DNA of 29,957 nucleotides from Gammaproteobacteria bacterium (lineage in GTDB: Bacteria; Pseudomonadota; Gammaproteobacteria; Chromatiales; Chromatiaceae). Below the pieces are notes generated by a model. The model ran no database searches, was not told where the DNA came from, and worked only from the letters and a program-made list of their open reading frames with translations. Of the stretch, positions 1 through 11,052 are shown piece by piece. Each line of letters opens with the position of its first letter. Position 1 is the stretch's first letter. The translations under genes and the position numbers were made by a program. Where the stretch lies: positions 1 to 29,957 of the forward strand of contig JADWMH010000001.1 of assembly GCA_015767355.1 (NCBI GenBank). The letters run 5' to 3'.

Positions 1-117
1 ACCGTCCTGTGGGGTGATTTTGAAACAAGCCAGAATGTCTGTTTCTTTAACCGTGTAATCCGGTGTCCAATAGGTTTCGCGGTATTCTTTTACGCCTGCG
101 CTATAAGTTTTAGCCAT
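1..117 (-). CDS. cbbL: RuBisCO form I large subunit, 5' end only
   Basis: This is the first 39 codons of a minus-strand gene that runs off the left edge of the window. The translation begins MAKTYSAGVKEYRETYW, continues through TPDYTVKETDILACFKITPQ, and matches the N-terminus of proteobacterial form I (green-type, IA-like) ribulose-1,5-bisphosphate carboxylase/oxygenase large subunit. That enzyme fixes CO2 in the Calvin-Benson cycle. The ATG at 117-115 is preceded by a good ribosome binding site (CTGGAGAA on the minus strand, about 6 bases upstream). It is divergent from cbbR, the usual arrangement for cbb operons. The catalytic lysines and loop 6 lie outside the window, so activity and subtype cannot be judged. 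The small subunit gene would be expected just beyond the edge. Confidence 0.93.
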   Translation of the reverse strand, partial: MAKTYSAGVKEYRETYWTPDYTVKETDILACFKITPQDG

Positions 118-150
118 GGTGTTCTCCAGAGGATCAAAATAAAGTGACGA

Positions 151-179
151 GCGGCTTTTGCCGCGCCATAGACATTATG
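151..179 (-). promoter_or_regulatory. Predicted cbbL promoter and leader hairpin
   Basis: On the minus strand CATAAT (179-174) is a 5/6 match to a sigma-70 -10 box, predicting transcription start near 167 and a leader of about 50 bases. No good -35 box lies at the proper distance, as is common for LysR-activated promoters. The leader contains a small perfect hairpin, GCGGC (151-155) and GCCGC (160-164) around a four-base loop. This is a prediction from spacing only. Confidence 0.35.
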
Positions 180-222
180 CTGAGATATCTGTATAAATGA
201 AATCAATTGTTTCTATCTAAAA

Positions 223-240
223 CATAGAGTTTTATCTATG
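223..240. promoter_or_regulatory. Palindrome, candidate CbbR operator
   Basis: CATAGA (223-228) and TCTATG (235-240) form a perfect inverted repeat with a 6-base spacer. An overlapping second one, TCTAT and ATAGA separated by 7 bases, starts about 12 bases further left. The centre lies about 64 bases upstream of the predicted cbbL start at 167, the classical distance of the recognition site of LysR-type activators (about -65). Its right arm includes the cbbR start codon, so binding would also be expected to repress cbbR itself. LysR autoregulation from a divergent promoter is established for the family; the assignment here is inference. Confidence 0.45.
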
Positions 241-1170
241 GTTTATTCAACCTCTGAAAACCTCATTCGACACGTCTCCCTGCGTCAACTGCAGATCTTC
301 GAGGCTGTTGTCCGCCTCGGCGGATATACGCGTGCTGCGCAAACACTCCATCTAACCCAGCCCACCGTCTCCATGCAGATCAAGAAACTCAGTGAGGCCC
401 TTGGACTTCCACTGCTCGAGCAGGTTGGCCGACAAGCACACCCCACGGCAGCCGGACGTGATGTCTACACCGCCGCGAAGGAGATTCTCGACAAGATGGT
501 GGCGCTGGGTGAATCTACATCCGAACTCGAAGGCGTGGTCAAGGGCGAACTGCGCATTGCTGTCATCACCACAGCCAAGTACTTCATGCCTCACCTGCTT
601 GGAGCATTTGTTGCACAATATCCCCTGGTAAAACCCCGGCTCGCGGTCACAAACCGGACCAAGGCTCTGACGCGTCTCAAGGCCAACGAGGACGACCTGC
701 TGATCATGGGGCAGGTACCCGGGGAAGTGGCGGTACAGGCCTACCCGTTTATCGACAACGAACTGGTGGTGGTGGCGTCGCCTGATCACTCCCTCTCGGG
801 AGCACGCAATATCACGCTGAAACAACTGAGTCAGGAACGTTTTCTGAGCCGAGAACCGGAATCAGGCACCCGGAAGGCGGTGGAGCAGCTGTTTGCCGAT
901 CACGGCCTCAAGGTCGAGCCTTACATGGAACTGGGCAGCATCGAAGCCATCAAGCAGGGCGTGATGGCCGGGCTGGGTCTCTCCGTGTTGTCGCGGCATA
1001 ACCTGCGCCTGGAACTGTCAAGCAACCATATTGTGATATTGGATGTGGATGGGTTTCCGCTGATACGCCGCTGGCATGCCGTCCACCTGCAGGGCAAGAA
1101 ACTCTCGCTGGTTGCGCGCACTTTTCTCGACTTCATTCTTAATGAGAGTAGTGAAGTATTATCAGCCTAA
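238..1170 (+). CDS. cbbR: LysR-family regulator of the Calvin cycle operon (CbbR)
   Basis: This 310-residue LysR-type transcription factor starts divergently 120 bases from cbbL. The N-terminus carries the winged helix-turn-helix (about residues 16-75, with VSLRQLQIFEAVVRLGGYTRA and TQPTVSMQIKKL). It is followed by the periplasmic-binding-protein-like effector domain (about 95-300). Size and domain order are typical. CbbR proteins activate cbb operons in response to metabolites such as RuBP, PEP or NADPH; which one acts here cannot be told. The ATG at 238 has only a weak ribosome binding site, and a palindrome overlaps it, in keeping with low, autoregulated expression. The cbbR call rests mainly on the cbbL neighbour plus family resemblance. 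Confidence 0.88.
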   Translation: MVYSTSENLIRHVSLRQLQIFEAVVRLGGYTRAAQTLHLTQPTVSMQIKKLSEALGLPLLEQVGRQAHPTAAGRDVYTAAKEILDKMVALGESTSELEGVVKGELRIAVITTAKYFMPHLLGAFVAQYPLVKPRLAVTNRTKALTRLKANEDDLLIMGQVPGEVAVQAYPFIDNELVVVASPDHSLSGARNITLKQLSQERFLSREPESGTRKAVEQLFADHGLKVEPYMELGSIEAIKQGVMAGLGLSVLSRHNLRLELSSNHIVILDVDGFPLIRRWHAVHLQGKKLSLVARTFLDFILNESSEVLSA

Positions 1171-1216
1171 GGAGTAGTCCGGTAACTTCTCAAAATCAGT
1201 GCGCTTGAGTCATCAT

Positions 1217-1329
1217 AGGATGAGTCGAGGCACGAGGCGCATCAATTGTCATCCCGTGGAAGTGAGGTACGAACGACGAGGGATCTTGACTTACGTAGCA
1301 CCGGGATCTCTCCTGCGTCGAGATGACAA
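1217..1329. repeat. Two adjacent degraded palindromic dispersed repeats
   Basis: The cbbR-ABC gap holds no gene but two palindrome-like units. The first (1217-1243) pairs GATGAGTC with GGCGCATC imperfectly. The second (1246-1329) has perfect 8-base ends, TTGTCATC (1246-1253) and GATGACAA (1322-1329). Inside are two related halves containing GGGATC blocks followed or preceded by CGTCG-like sequence. This resembles, from general knowledge, short REP-like or MITE-like elements scattered in environmental proteobacterial genomes. No second copy of either unit was found in this window. Confidence 0.55.
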
Positions 1330-1360
1330 ACCGTAAAACGAAAATGAACGATGCCAACAT

Positions 1361-3118
1361 ATGAATACAATTTTCACAGAATACAGTCGCATCGTGTGGC
1401 AGAAAAAGGGTTATTTTCTGCTGGTATTGTTCGCCTTGAGCAGCGCGACGTCGCTTGATTACCTCTCAACGCTCTTCTATAAGAACATCGCCAATGGTCT
1501 GGCCGAGCCGTTTTCCGAAGCGACGCTGACCATGCTTCTGCACAACCTCTCGATGATCGCCCTTTTTTATGCGGGAATGTGGATCTCCTGGCGGGTGCTT
1601 GAATTCGGTATCATTCCGCTTGAGGGAGGCGGGGTCAACCTGCTCGAAAAGCGTTGTTTCGACGTGCTCAAGCGGCAGAAATTTAATTTTTTTGAAAATC
1701 GCTTCGCGGGGAGTTTGATCAAGCAGGCCAATCGCTTCTCTCGCTCCTTCGAGATCATCATGGACTGGTTTCTGTTCCAGTTCGTGCAAAACCTCATCGC
1801 CATCACCATCTCGTTTGTCATCTTCTATCATCAACAGCGCGAGTTCGCTTTCTATTTCCTCGTCTGGATTGTGCTGTTTCTCTCCTGGAGCGTCGGCTTC
1901 TCGATGTGGAAGCTGAAATTTGACAAGGCGGTTTCAGAGGCTGATTCTAAGGTCGGCGGCGCCTATTCGGATGCGATCAGCAACATATTTATTGTCAAGA
2001 GCTTCGCCATGGAGGCGCGAGAGCAGCATCAAATCGACCAGGCCTCCGACGTTGTCTATAAAAAGAAAAAGATCGCCTGGATATTGATGTTTGTCTCCTT
2101 TGCAGTGCAGGGGATACTCACTTTCAGCATAGAGTTGCTGCTGGTCTATCTGATGATCCAGAAGTGGAAAGGAGGCGATTTTCAGGTGGGTGAATTTGTG
2201 CTATTCCAGTCGATTCTGCTGCTGCTGATCCATCGTCTGTGGGACTTTGGTCGCAACTTCCGCAGTTTTTTCACCGCGCTGGCCGATGCTTCGGAGATGG
2301 CGGAGATTATTGAGATGGATGATTTTGAGGCGGACTCCATCGATGCCAGACCAATTGATATTGAGCGTGGCGACATCCGCTTTGAAAATCTCTCTTTCAA
2401 CTATGCCGGTCTGGACGAAAAATGTTCAGGGCTGTTTAAGAAGTTCTCGCTGCATATCAAAGCAGGTGAGAAGATCGCCCTGGTGGGGCATTCGGGGTCT
2501 GGTAAAACCTCCCTGACGAAACTGCTGTTTCGTTTCTTTGAACCGCAAAGCGGCAGAATAAGCTTTGATGGCTACGATGCCAGAGATTTTACGCTGGCTT
2601 CTCTGCGCAGACAGATATCACTTGTGCCGCAGCAGCCGGAGCTGTTTCATCGCTCAGTGCGTGACAACATCACCCTGGGCGAAGAGGTTTCTGAGGAGCG
2701 TCTGTTGCAGGTGGCTGAAAAATCCCGCAGCTTCGAATTTATTCGCAGCTTTCCGCTGCAATTTGAAACCATGGTCGGAGAACGGGGTGTGAAACTCTCC
2801 GGTGGTGAAAAACAGCGAATCGCCATCGCCAGGGCGTTTCTCGAAGACGCCCCGATCGTGGTGCTCGACGAGGCGACCAGCGCGCTGGATTCGCTCACGG
2901 AAAAGCAGATCCAGGTTGCCATCTTCGAACTGATCGAGCACCGCACAGCGATTGTCATCGCGCACCGCCTCTCTACGATTCTGCGCATGGACCGCATTAT
3001 TGTGCTGGAAGATGGGAGGATTATCGAGCAGGGAACCCATCAGCAACTGCTCGCCAGGCAGGGAAAATACGCAGCTATGTGGCAGCATCAGAGCGGGGAT
3101 TTTCTCGCCGAGAGCTGA
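1361..3118 (+). CDS. ABC exporter, fused membrane and ATPase domains
   Basis: This 585-residue type IV (MsbA-like) ABC transporter half-molecule is expected to work as a homodimer in the inner membrane. The membrane domain, about residues 15-320, has hydrophobic helices near 18-40, 60-85, 140-180 and 240-290. The ATPase domain follows, with Walker A GHSGSGKT (about 376), Q-loop LVPQQPE, signature LSGGEKQR (about 479), Walker B IVVLDEA (about 498) with the catalytic glutamate, and the H-loop histidine in IAHRLST (about 533). All motifs are intact, so it should be active. The substrate is unknown: lipids, peptides and drugs are all exported by this family, and no accessory protein gene is adjacent. 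The ATG at 1361 has a poor ribosome binding site; other upstream ATGs are out of frame. Confidence 0.85.
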   Translation: MNTIFTEYSRIVWQKKGYFLLVLFALSSATSLDYLSTLFYKNIANGLAEPFSEATLTMLLHNLSMIALFYAGMWISWRVLEFGIIPLEGGGVNLLEKRCFDVLKRQKFNFFENRFAGSLIKQANRFSRSFEIIMDWFLFQFVQNLIAITISFVIFYHQQREFAFYFLVWIVLFLSWSVGFSMWKLKFDKAVSEADSKVGGAYSDAISNIFIVKSFAMEAREQHQIDQASDVVYKKKKIAWILMFVSFAVQGILTFSIELLLVYLMIQKWKGGDFQVGEFVLFQSILLLLIHRLWDFGRNFRSFFTALADASEMAEIIEMDDFEADSIDARPIDIERGDIRFENLSFNYAGLDEKCSGLFKKFSLHIKAGEKIALVGHSGSGKTSLTKLLFRFFEPQSGRISFDGYDARDFTLASLRRQISLVPQQPELFHRSVRDNITLGEEVSEERLLQVAEKSRSFEFIRSFPLQFETMVGERGVKLSGGEKQRIAIARAFLEDAPIVVLDEATSALDSLTEKQIQVAIFELIEHRTAIVIAHRLSTILRMDRIIVLEDGRIIEQGTHQQLLARQGKYAAMWQHQSGDFLAES

Positions 3119-3159
3119 TGAACCAATATTCATGGAAAACCAACGGCAGCGACGCAGAC

Positions 3160-3954
3160 TCAAAAGCGAAATTTTGCGCCCAGCAGCGGGCCGCTGACGT
3201 CCAGGTTCGCCAAAGGAAAGTCCGAGTCGTAGTCGTAGTGCAGATAACGATATGTCAGCAGCACATCACCCCAATCAAACTTGTAGCCAACACCGGCCAT
3301 CGCCTGCAGGGTCAGGTCCGAGCCTCCGGCGCCGATGTCAAAATAGTAGGGGAGGTACCAGTTGGCGTCGATATTGACATGACCCTTGACACCGATAATC
3401 GCGTCCCACACATGATCGGAAACGGAAACCGAGCGATCAAAGATTCTAACAGGACCGACATCAATCTTGAGACCAAGATCTAAATCGATATAGAAATATC
3501 TTGTCCCCGCGATAATATCAAGCCTGCTCTTTTCACTATCCACGATGTTGTAGCCGCCTGCCAGTGTGATAATCCAGTTTTTCAGGCCGATATTGATATC
3601 ACGACCCCTGTGAAGTCCGAAGGGCCCGTCACCGGTTACAGAGCCTGATTTACTGCCGCCCAGATTCAAATAAATAACATCGGTGAACAGAGACCAGTCG
3701 CCGTTGCGTGCTTCGAACGCCCCCATGAATGTCATCTTGAGATTATCAAGCAGGGTTCCAAAATCGATATCGAAATCAGCACCGGAGTTGGTCTCTCCTT
3801 TCATGCCGGGCATCCACATATAGATGCTTGCGTTGTACTCCCAGTCATCACTATTGTAGGTATCAGCAGCATTCGATGTCAGCGGAGTCATCAAGGATAA
3901 TAACGCCACCATGATGCCACTTAATACTCTATTTCCAGAAACGCACTTTTTCAC
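3160..3954 (-). CDS. Uncharacterised outer-membrane beta-barrel protein
   Basis: This 264-residue protein has a signal peptide: basic MKK start, hydrophobic stretch about 10-25, and a likely cleavage after A29 or A30 in SNAAD. The mature part is rich in alternating polar and aromatic residues (YNASIYMWMPGMKG, WSLFTDVIYLNLGG, YRYLHYDYD) and ends in a C-terminal phenylalanine (GAKFRF). These are hallmarks of an outer-membrane barrel assembled by the Bam complex. The GTG start at 3954 is supported by AGGAGA six bases upstream on the minus strand. It converges on the ABC exporter gene with a 41-base gap, so the two are not one operon. I recognise the general type (small porin-like or OmpW/OmpA-barrel-sized) but no named family, and the cargo is unknown. 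Confidence 0.7.
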   Translation of the reverse strand: MKKCVSGNRVLSGIMVALLSLMTPLTSNAADTYNSDDWEYNASIYMWMPGMKGETNSGADFDIDFGTLLDNLKMTFMGAFEARNGDWSLFTDVIYLNLGGSKSGSVTGDGPFGLHRGRDINIGLKNWIITLAGGYNIVDSEKSRLDIIAGTRYFYIDLDLGLKIDVGPVRIFDRSVSVSDHVWDAIIGVKGHVNIDANWYLPYYFDIGAGGSDLTLQAMAGVGYKFDWGDVLLTYRYLHYDYDSDFPLANLDVSGPLLGAKFRF

Positions 3955-4113
3955 TCTATCTCTCCTGTTCAGGGCTGAAGAGGATCAACAAGGCTACAAT
4001 TGACCCACGAGGAATTTGAGTCTACTGCCGGGACAGTGGTTATTCCAGCTTTTTATTACATGCCCCGGGTTCTCCCTGTCGCTGGAGAGGGTAGCTTGGC
4101 GGTATTACAACGC

Positions 4114-5099
4114 TTACATACTCCTCAGCACTTCAATATAGTTGGCACGCTCGTAGGCTGCCGGGTCTGCAGCGTGCTGCTGGCTGACGGAACCTTTCAG
4201 CTGTTCGACGGATTCATACTCGCGCTCTTCCATCCATTGCTGCATCTGTTCGAGAATCGTTGCCAGGTACTCCGGGGAGTTTTTCAGCAGGGTTGCGCAC
4301 AGGTGGGTGACATCCGCCCCGGCGAGCAGCAGCCGCATGGCATCGTCCGCGTTATGGATGCCGCCGGTGGCAGCCAGGGTCATATCTACCTTGTTGTGCA
4401 GCATGGCGATCCAGCGCATCGCCAGCAGTGATTCACCCGAGTGGGAGAGCTGCAGCTGCGGCGTCACATCGAGGCTCTCCAGGTCGATCCCCGGCTGATA
4501 GAAACGATTGAACAACGATACCCCGTCCGCGCCGGCAGACTCAAGACGTCTGACCATATTGGCGACTGAGCTGAAGTAGGGCGATATCTTGACGATAACC
4601 GGGATTTCGAGGCGGCATTTGACCGCCTTGAGGGTATCGATATAGCGTTGCTCCACCTCTTCGCCGCTCTCATCGATATCAGCGGCGACATAGTAGATGT
4701 TGAGTTCGAGTGCGTCTGCGCCGGTTTGTTGAATTTCGAGGGCGTGATCGACCCAGCCGCCTGATGAGACGCCGTTGAGGCTGGCAATGACAGGAATATC
4801 CAGCGACTGTTTGAGTTGATTCAGCTGCGCCAGGTAGTTGTCAGTGATCGAGCCATTCATGTCCGGGAAGGGACGGTAGCTGTCGGCTTCAGCATGTCCG
4901 ATGTCCTGGTTGTTCAGGAAAGTATCGAAAAGCTCATCCTCGGCGCGAATCTCCTCTTCGAACAGCGAGTACATGACAAGGGCCGATGCGCCGGCGTCCT
5001 CGAGGCTTTTTGCAGAGTCAATATGGCGTGACAGCGGCGAGGCGGACGGCACCAGCGGGTTTTTCAGTGTTAGTCCAAGATATTGTGTTGATAGATCCA

Positions 5100-5100
<1 letters not shown>
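4114..5100 (-). CDS. Dihydroorotate dehydrogenase-like flavoprotein
   Basis: A 328-residue TIM-barrel protein related to class 1 dihydroorotate dehydrogenases (FMN-binding). Typical pieces are visible: LGLTLKNPLVPSASPLS at the N-terminus, PVIASLNG, ALELNIYY, IPVIVKISPY near the middle, and the phosphate-binding part ATGGIHNADDAMRLLLAGAD. The usual pyrD active-site pattern (a loop with a catalytic Cys or Ser and NxSCPN) is replaced by ELNIYYVA, so pyrimidine synthesis is unlikely to be its job. The ATG at 5100 shares its A with the nifJ stop (TGATG) and has GGAGGA six bases upstream; a GTG one codon earlier is possible but too close to that site. Proteins of this type are known as neighbours of pyruvate:ferredoxin oxidoreductase genes, and their reaction is not known to me. 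Confidence 0.75.
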
Positions 5101-8696
<3,596 letters not shown>

Positions 8697-8784
8697 GGCG
8701 GGAGATCCATTACATTTTGAAAGCAGATGGTGAAGATGTTAGTCGAAAGTCACAGCTGCTGCTATTGTTAATAGAGATATTTTT

Positions 8785-8798
8785 CTGATTTGAATCAA
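8785..8798. promoter_or_regulatory. FNR/Anr-type box upstream of nifJ
   Basis: CTGAT (8785-8789), TTGA, ATCAA (8794-8798) differs at one base from the FNR consensus TTGAT-N4-ATCAA. It lies 89-102 bases upstream of the nifJ start and 115 bases upstream of the chosen dxs start, in the divergent gap. A TAACAAT sequence on the minus strand (8770-8764) is a possible nifJ -10 box, though that spacing puts the box near -33 rather than the classical -41.5. PFOR is oxygen-sensitive, so anaerobic control would make sense. Confidence 0.5.
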
Positions 8799-8912
8799 TG
8801 CAGATTGTTATTGGCTTTCTGTTGCCATAACTGAATGATTCAGCGGCGACCTCAGATGATGATAACTGGTAGAATAGCCGAAATTCGTGTCAAATCATTC
8901 GTAAAAAAACCA

Positions 8913-10799
8913 GTGAAAGATTCATTGCAATCACAAGAGTTTATCCTGCTGGAGAGCATCAATGATCCGGCTGATTTGCGCCAGCTCGATGATGAGCAAC
9001 TGGTGCAGTTATGTGATGAATTGCGTCAATTTCTGATTCATAGCATTTCCAGAACCGGCGGCCATCTTGCTGCCGGGCTTGGCGTCGTTGAGCTGACAGT
9101 TGCATTGCACGCTGTTTTTCAGACACCCGAAGACCGCATTGTGTGGGATGTCGGGCACCAGGCCTACCCGCACAAAATCCTTACCGGCAGACGCAGAATG
9201 ATGAGTCGCCTGCGCATCAAGGAGGGTCTCTCAGGATTTCCTCGTCGTGAGGAGTCAGCATACGACACTTTTGGAACCGGCCACTCGAGCACGTCCATCA
9301 GTGCCGCGCTGGGTATGGCGATTGCATCCCGTCAGGCGCAGGATGATCGTCATGCAATCGCGGTGATTGGTGACGGCGCCCTGACCGGAGGCATGTCATT
9401 CGAGGCATTGAACCATGCCGGATCGATCAGTGATATCGATCTGCTGGTGATTCTGAATGACAATGATATGTCGATTTCCCACCCTGTCGGCGCCGTCAGC
9501 ACCTATCTCTCGCGGGTGCTCTCAAGCCGTTTCTATAACAAGGTGAGAAGCAAAGGGCGCTCTGTGCTGCAACGTACTCCCAATCTGCGTGATTTTGCCG
9601 ATCGCTGGGAAGAGCACATGAAAGGCATGATGCTTCCCGGTACGCTTTGGGAAGAGCTTGGTTTCAACTATATCGGTCCTGTTGACGGGCACGATTTGCC
9701 GATGCTGATGGATACGCTCTCCAATATGCGCAAAATGAGCGGGCCCCGTTTTTTGCATGTCGTTACGCAGAAGGGGAGGGGCTATGAGCACGCCGAAGAG
9801 AAGCCGGTCACATTTCATGGCGTGACGCCATTTAATCCGATTACAGGAAAGCTTGAAAAAAGCACAGCTGGCAAGAGCTATACAGGTGTATTCAGCGACT
9901 GGATCTGTGCTGCTGCACGCAGTGACGAGCGCCTGCATGCTGTGACTCCGGCAATGTGCGAGGGTTCCGGCCTGGTGGCCTTTGCCGCAGAGTTTCCACA
10001 GCATTACCACGATGTCGGTATTGCCGAGCAGCATGCGCTGACGTTTGCCGCCGGCATGGCATGTGAAGGTCTAAAACCCGTCGTTGCCATCTATTCGACC
10101 TTCCTGCAGCGCGCCTATGATCAGCTGATCCATGACATTGCACTGCAAAATCTGGATGTCACATTTGCTGTCGACAGGGCGGGAGAAGTCGGGGCCGATG
10201 GTGCGACGCATGCCGGTGTTTTCGACCTGAGTTTCTGCAGAACAGTGCCGAACCTGGTTGTCATGGCGCCTGCGGATGAGGCCGAGTGCCGCCGCATGCT
10301 GCAGAGCGCCTATGAATATGCGGGGCCGGCGTTGGTTCGATATCCCCGCGGCAGCGGTCCGGGGACGATCGAGGCTGAAGCACTGGAAACCCTGCCGCTG
10401 GGTCGGGGCGAGGTGGTGCGCCGGGGAGAGCAGGTTGCTATTCTGGCATTCGGAAGCATGGTGGCCGTGGCGTTGCTGGTGGCGCAGACGCTCAATGCGA
10501 GCGTTGCCAATATGCGTTTCGTCAAGCCGCTGGACGAGGCGCTGATTAAAGAATTGGCATCATCGCATCAGCTGCTGGTCACTATTGAGGAGAACATGGT
10601 GCAGGGCGGGGCGGGCTCTGCAGTTGCTGAATGCCTCAACAGTGCGGGAATCAGCAGCAGGTTGCTGCAGTTGGGATTGCCCGACCGCTTCATCGAACAG
10701 GCGACGCAGCAGCAGCAGTTGCAGGAGGCAGGACTCGATGTGCAGGGAATCGAGCGGCAGATCAGGGCGGCGTTGGATAAGCAGAACTATAATCCTTGA
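8913..10799 (+). CDS. dxs: 1-deoxy-D-xylulose-5-phosphate synthase
   Basis: Dxs condenses pyruvate and glyceraldehyde-3-phosphate in the first step of the MEP isoprenoid pathway, and also supplies thiamine and pyridoxal precursors. Visible landmarks are SRTGGHLAAGLG (His near 51), the TPP-binding motif GDGALTGG (153 onward, with NDND later), HDVGIAEQHALTFAAG (catalytic Glu near 372), and the C-terminal transketolase domain. The frame is open back to an ATG at 8835. The GTG at 8913 gives 628 residues and places the key His and Glu within two residues of their E. coli numbers (49 and 370), so I chose it. A TTG at 8925 is also possible. No start has a strong ribosome binding site. The last codons lie inside a dispersed repeat. 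Confidence 0.93.
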   Translation: MKDSLQSQEFILLESINDPADLRQLDDEQLVQLCDELRQFLIHSISRTGGHLAAGLGVVELTVALHAVFQTPEDRIVWDVGHQAYPHKILTGRRRMMSRLRIKEGLSGFPRREESAYDTFGTGHSSTSISAALGMAIASRQAQDDRHAIAVIGDGALTGGMSFEALNHAGSISDIDLLVILNDNDMSISHPVGAVSTYLSRVLSSRFYNKVRSKGRSVLQRTPNLRDFADRWEEHMKGMMLPGTLWEELGFNYIGPVDGHDLPMLMDTLSNMRKMSGPRFLHVVTQKGRGYEHAEEKPVTFHGVTPFNPITGKLEKSTAGKSYTGVFSDWICAAARSDERLHAVTPAMCEGSGLVAFAAEFPQHYHDVGIAEQHALTFAAGMACEGLKPVVAIYSTFLQRAYDQLIHDIALQNLDVTFAVDRAGEVGADGATHAGVFDLSFCRTVPNLVVMAPADEAECRRMLQSAYEYAGPALVRYPRGSGPGTIEAEALETLPLGRGEVVRRGEQVAILAFGSMVAVALLVAQTLNASVANMRFVKPLDEALIKELASSHQLLVTIEENMVQGGAGSAVAECLNSAGISSRLLQLGLPDRFIEQATQQQQLQEAGLDVQGIERQIRAALDKQNYNP

Positions 10800-10989
10800 G
10801 TGGCCAACATCTTTTCAAATAGGGGGAATTTTGATGATGACTCTCGCCAAGACGCCAAGACCGCAAAGGTTTTTCTTGGCGAACTTGGCCTACATGGATG
10901 TAGAAGGTCAGGGGCGTAAGCAGGACGCGGAAGCTTTGCGAGAGATAATTATTTTTTCCATGCCTCGTCAGTCTGAGGCTTGGTCCCGT
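10790..10989 (+). repeat. Dispersed non-coding repeat, copy 1 (long form)
   Basis: This stretch matches the reverse complement of 13721-13880. Shared blocks in order are: TAAT-CTTGAGTG-CCAACATCTTT at the left end (10790 on), an ACTCTCGC-AAGAC core, GCAAAGGTTTTTCTTGGCG (10863 on), TTTGCGAGAGA (about 10935), and CATGCCT-GTCAGTCTGAG-C-TGGTC-CG at the right end. Compared with copy 2 it carries about 40 extra bases in the centre. The CTCTCGC (10841-10847) and GCGAGAG (10938-10944) arms can pair into a long hairpin. The left end overlaps the final codons and stop of dxs. No transposase is encoded, so it is MITE-like or a RNA-hairpin repeat. The rest of the 10800-11052 gap holds only the terminator below. 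Confidence 0.8.
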
Positions 10990-11003
10990 TAAAAATGACC
11001 ACA

Positions 11004-11031
11004 AAAAAGGCGGCATCTCAGCCGCCTTTTT
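11004..11031. terminator. Bidirectional rho-independent terminator
   Basis: GGCGGC (11009-11014), loop of six bases, GCCGCC (11021-11026), flanked by A5 on the left and T5 on the right. The stem plus U-tract works on both strands. It lies 21 bases beyond the prk stop (minus strand) and would also stop dxs transcription arriving from the left. Confidence 0.9.
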
Positions 11032-11052
11032 ATATGCAAATGTCAAAAGCAC

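Noticed and set aside
4000..4431. Open frame of 143 codons on the plus strand overlapping the end of the DHOD-like gene
   Set aside because: Most of it is antisense to a conserved TIM-barrel gene and the translated sequence has no family features.
8835..8912. N-terminal 26-residue extension of Dxs
   Set aside because: It has no ribosome binding site and no counterpart in Dxs proteins. Starting at 8913 aligns the catalytic His and Glu with standard numbering.
10821..10992. Small protein encoded in the gap after dxs
   Set aside because: The open stretch lies wholly within the repeat element shared with 13721-13880, where the frame is not preserved.
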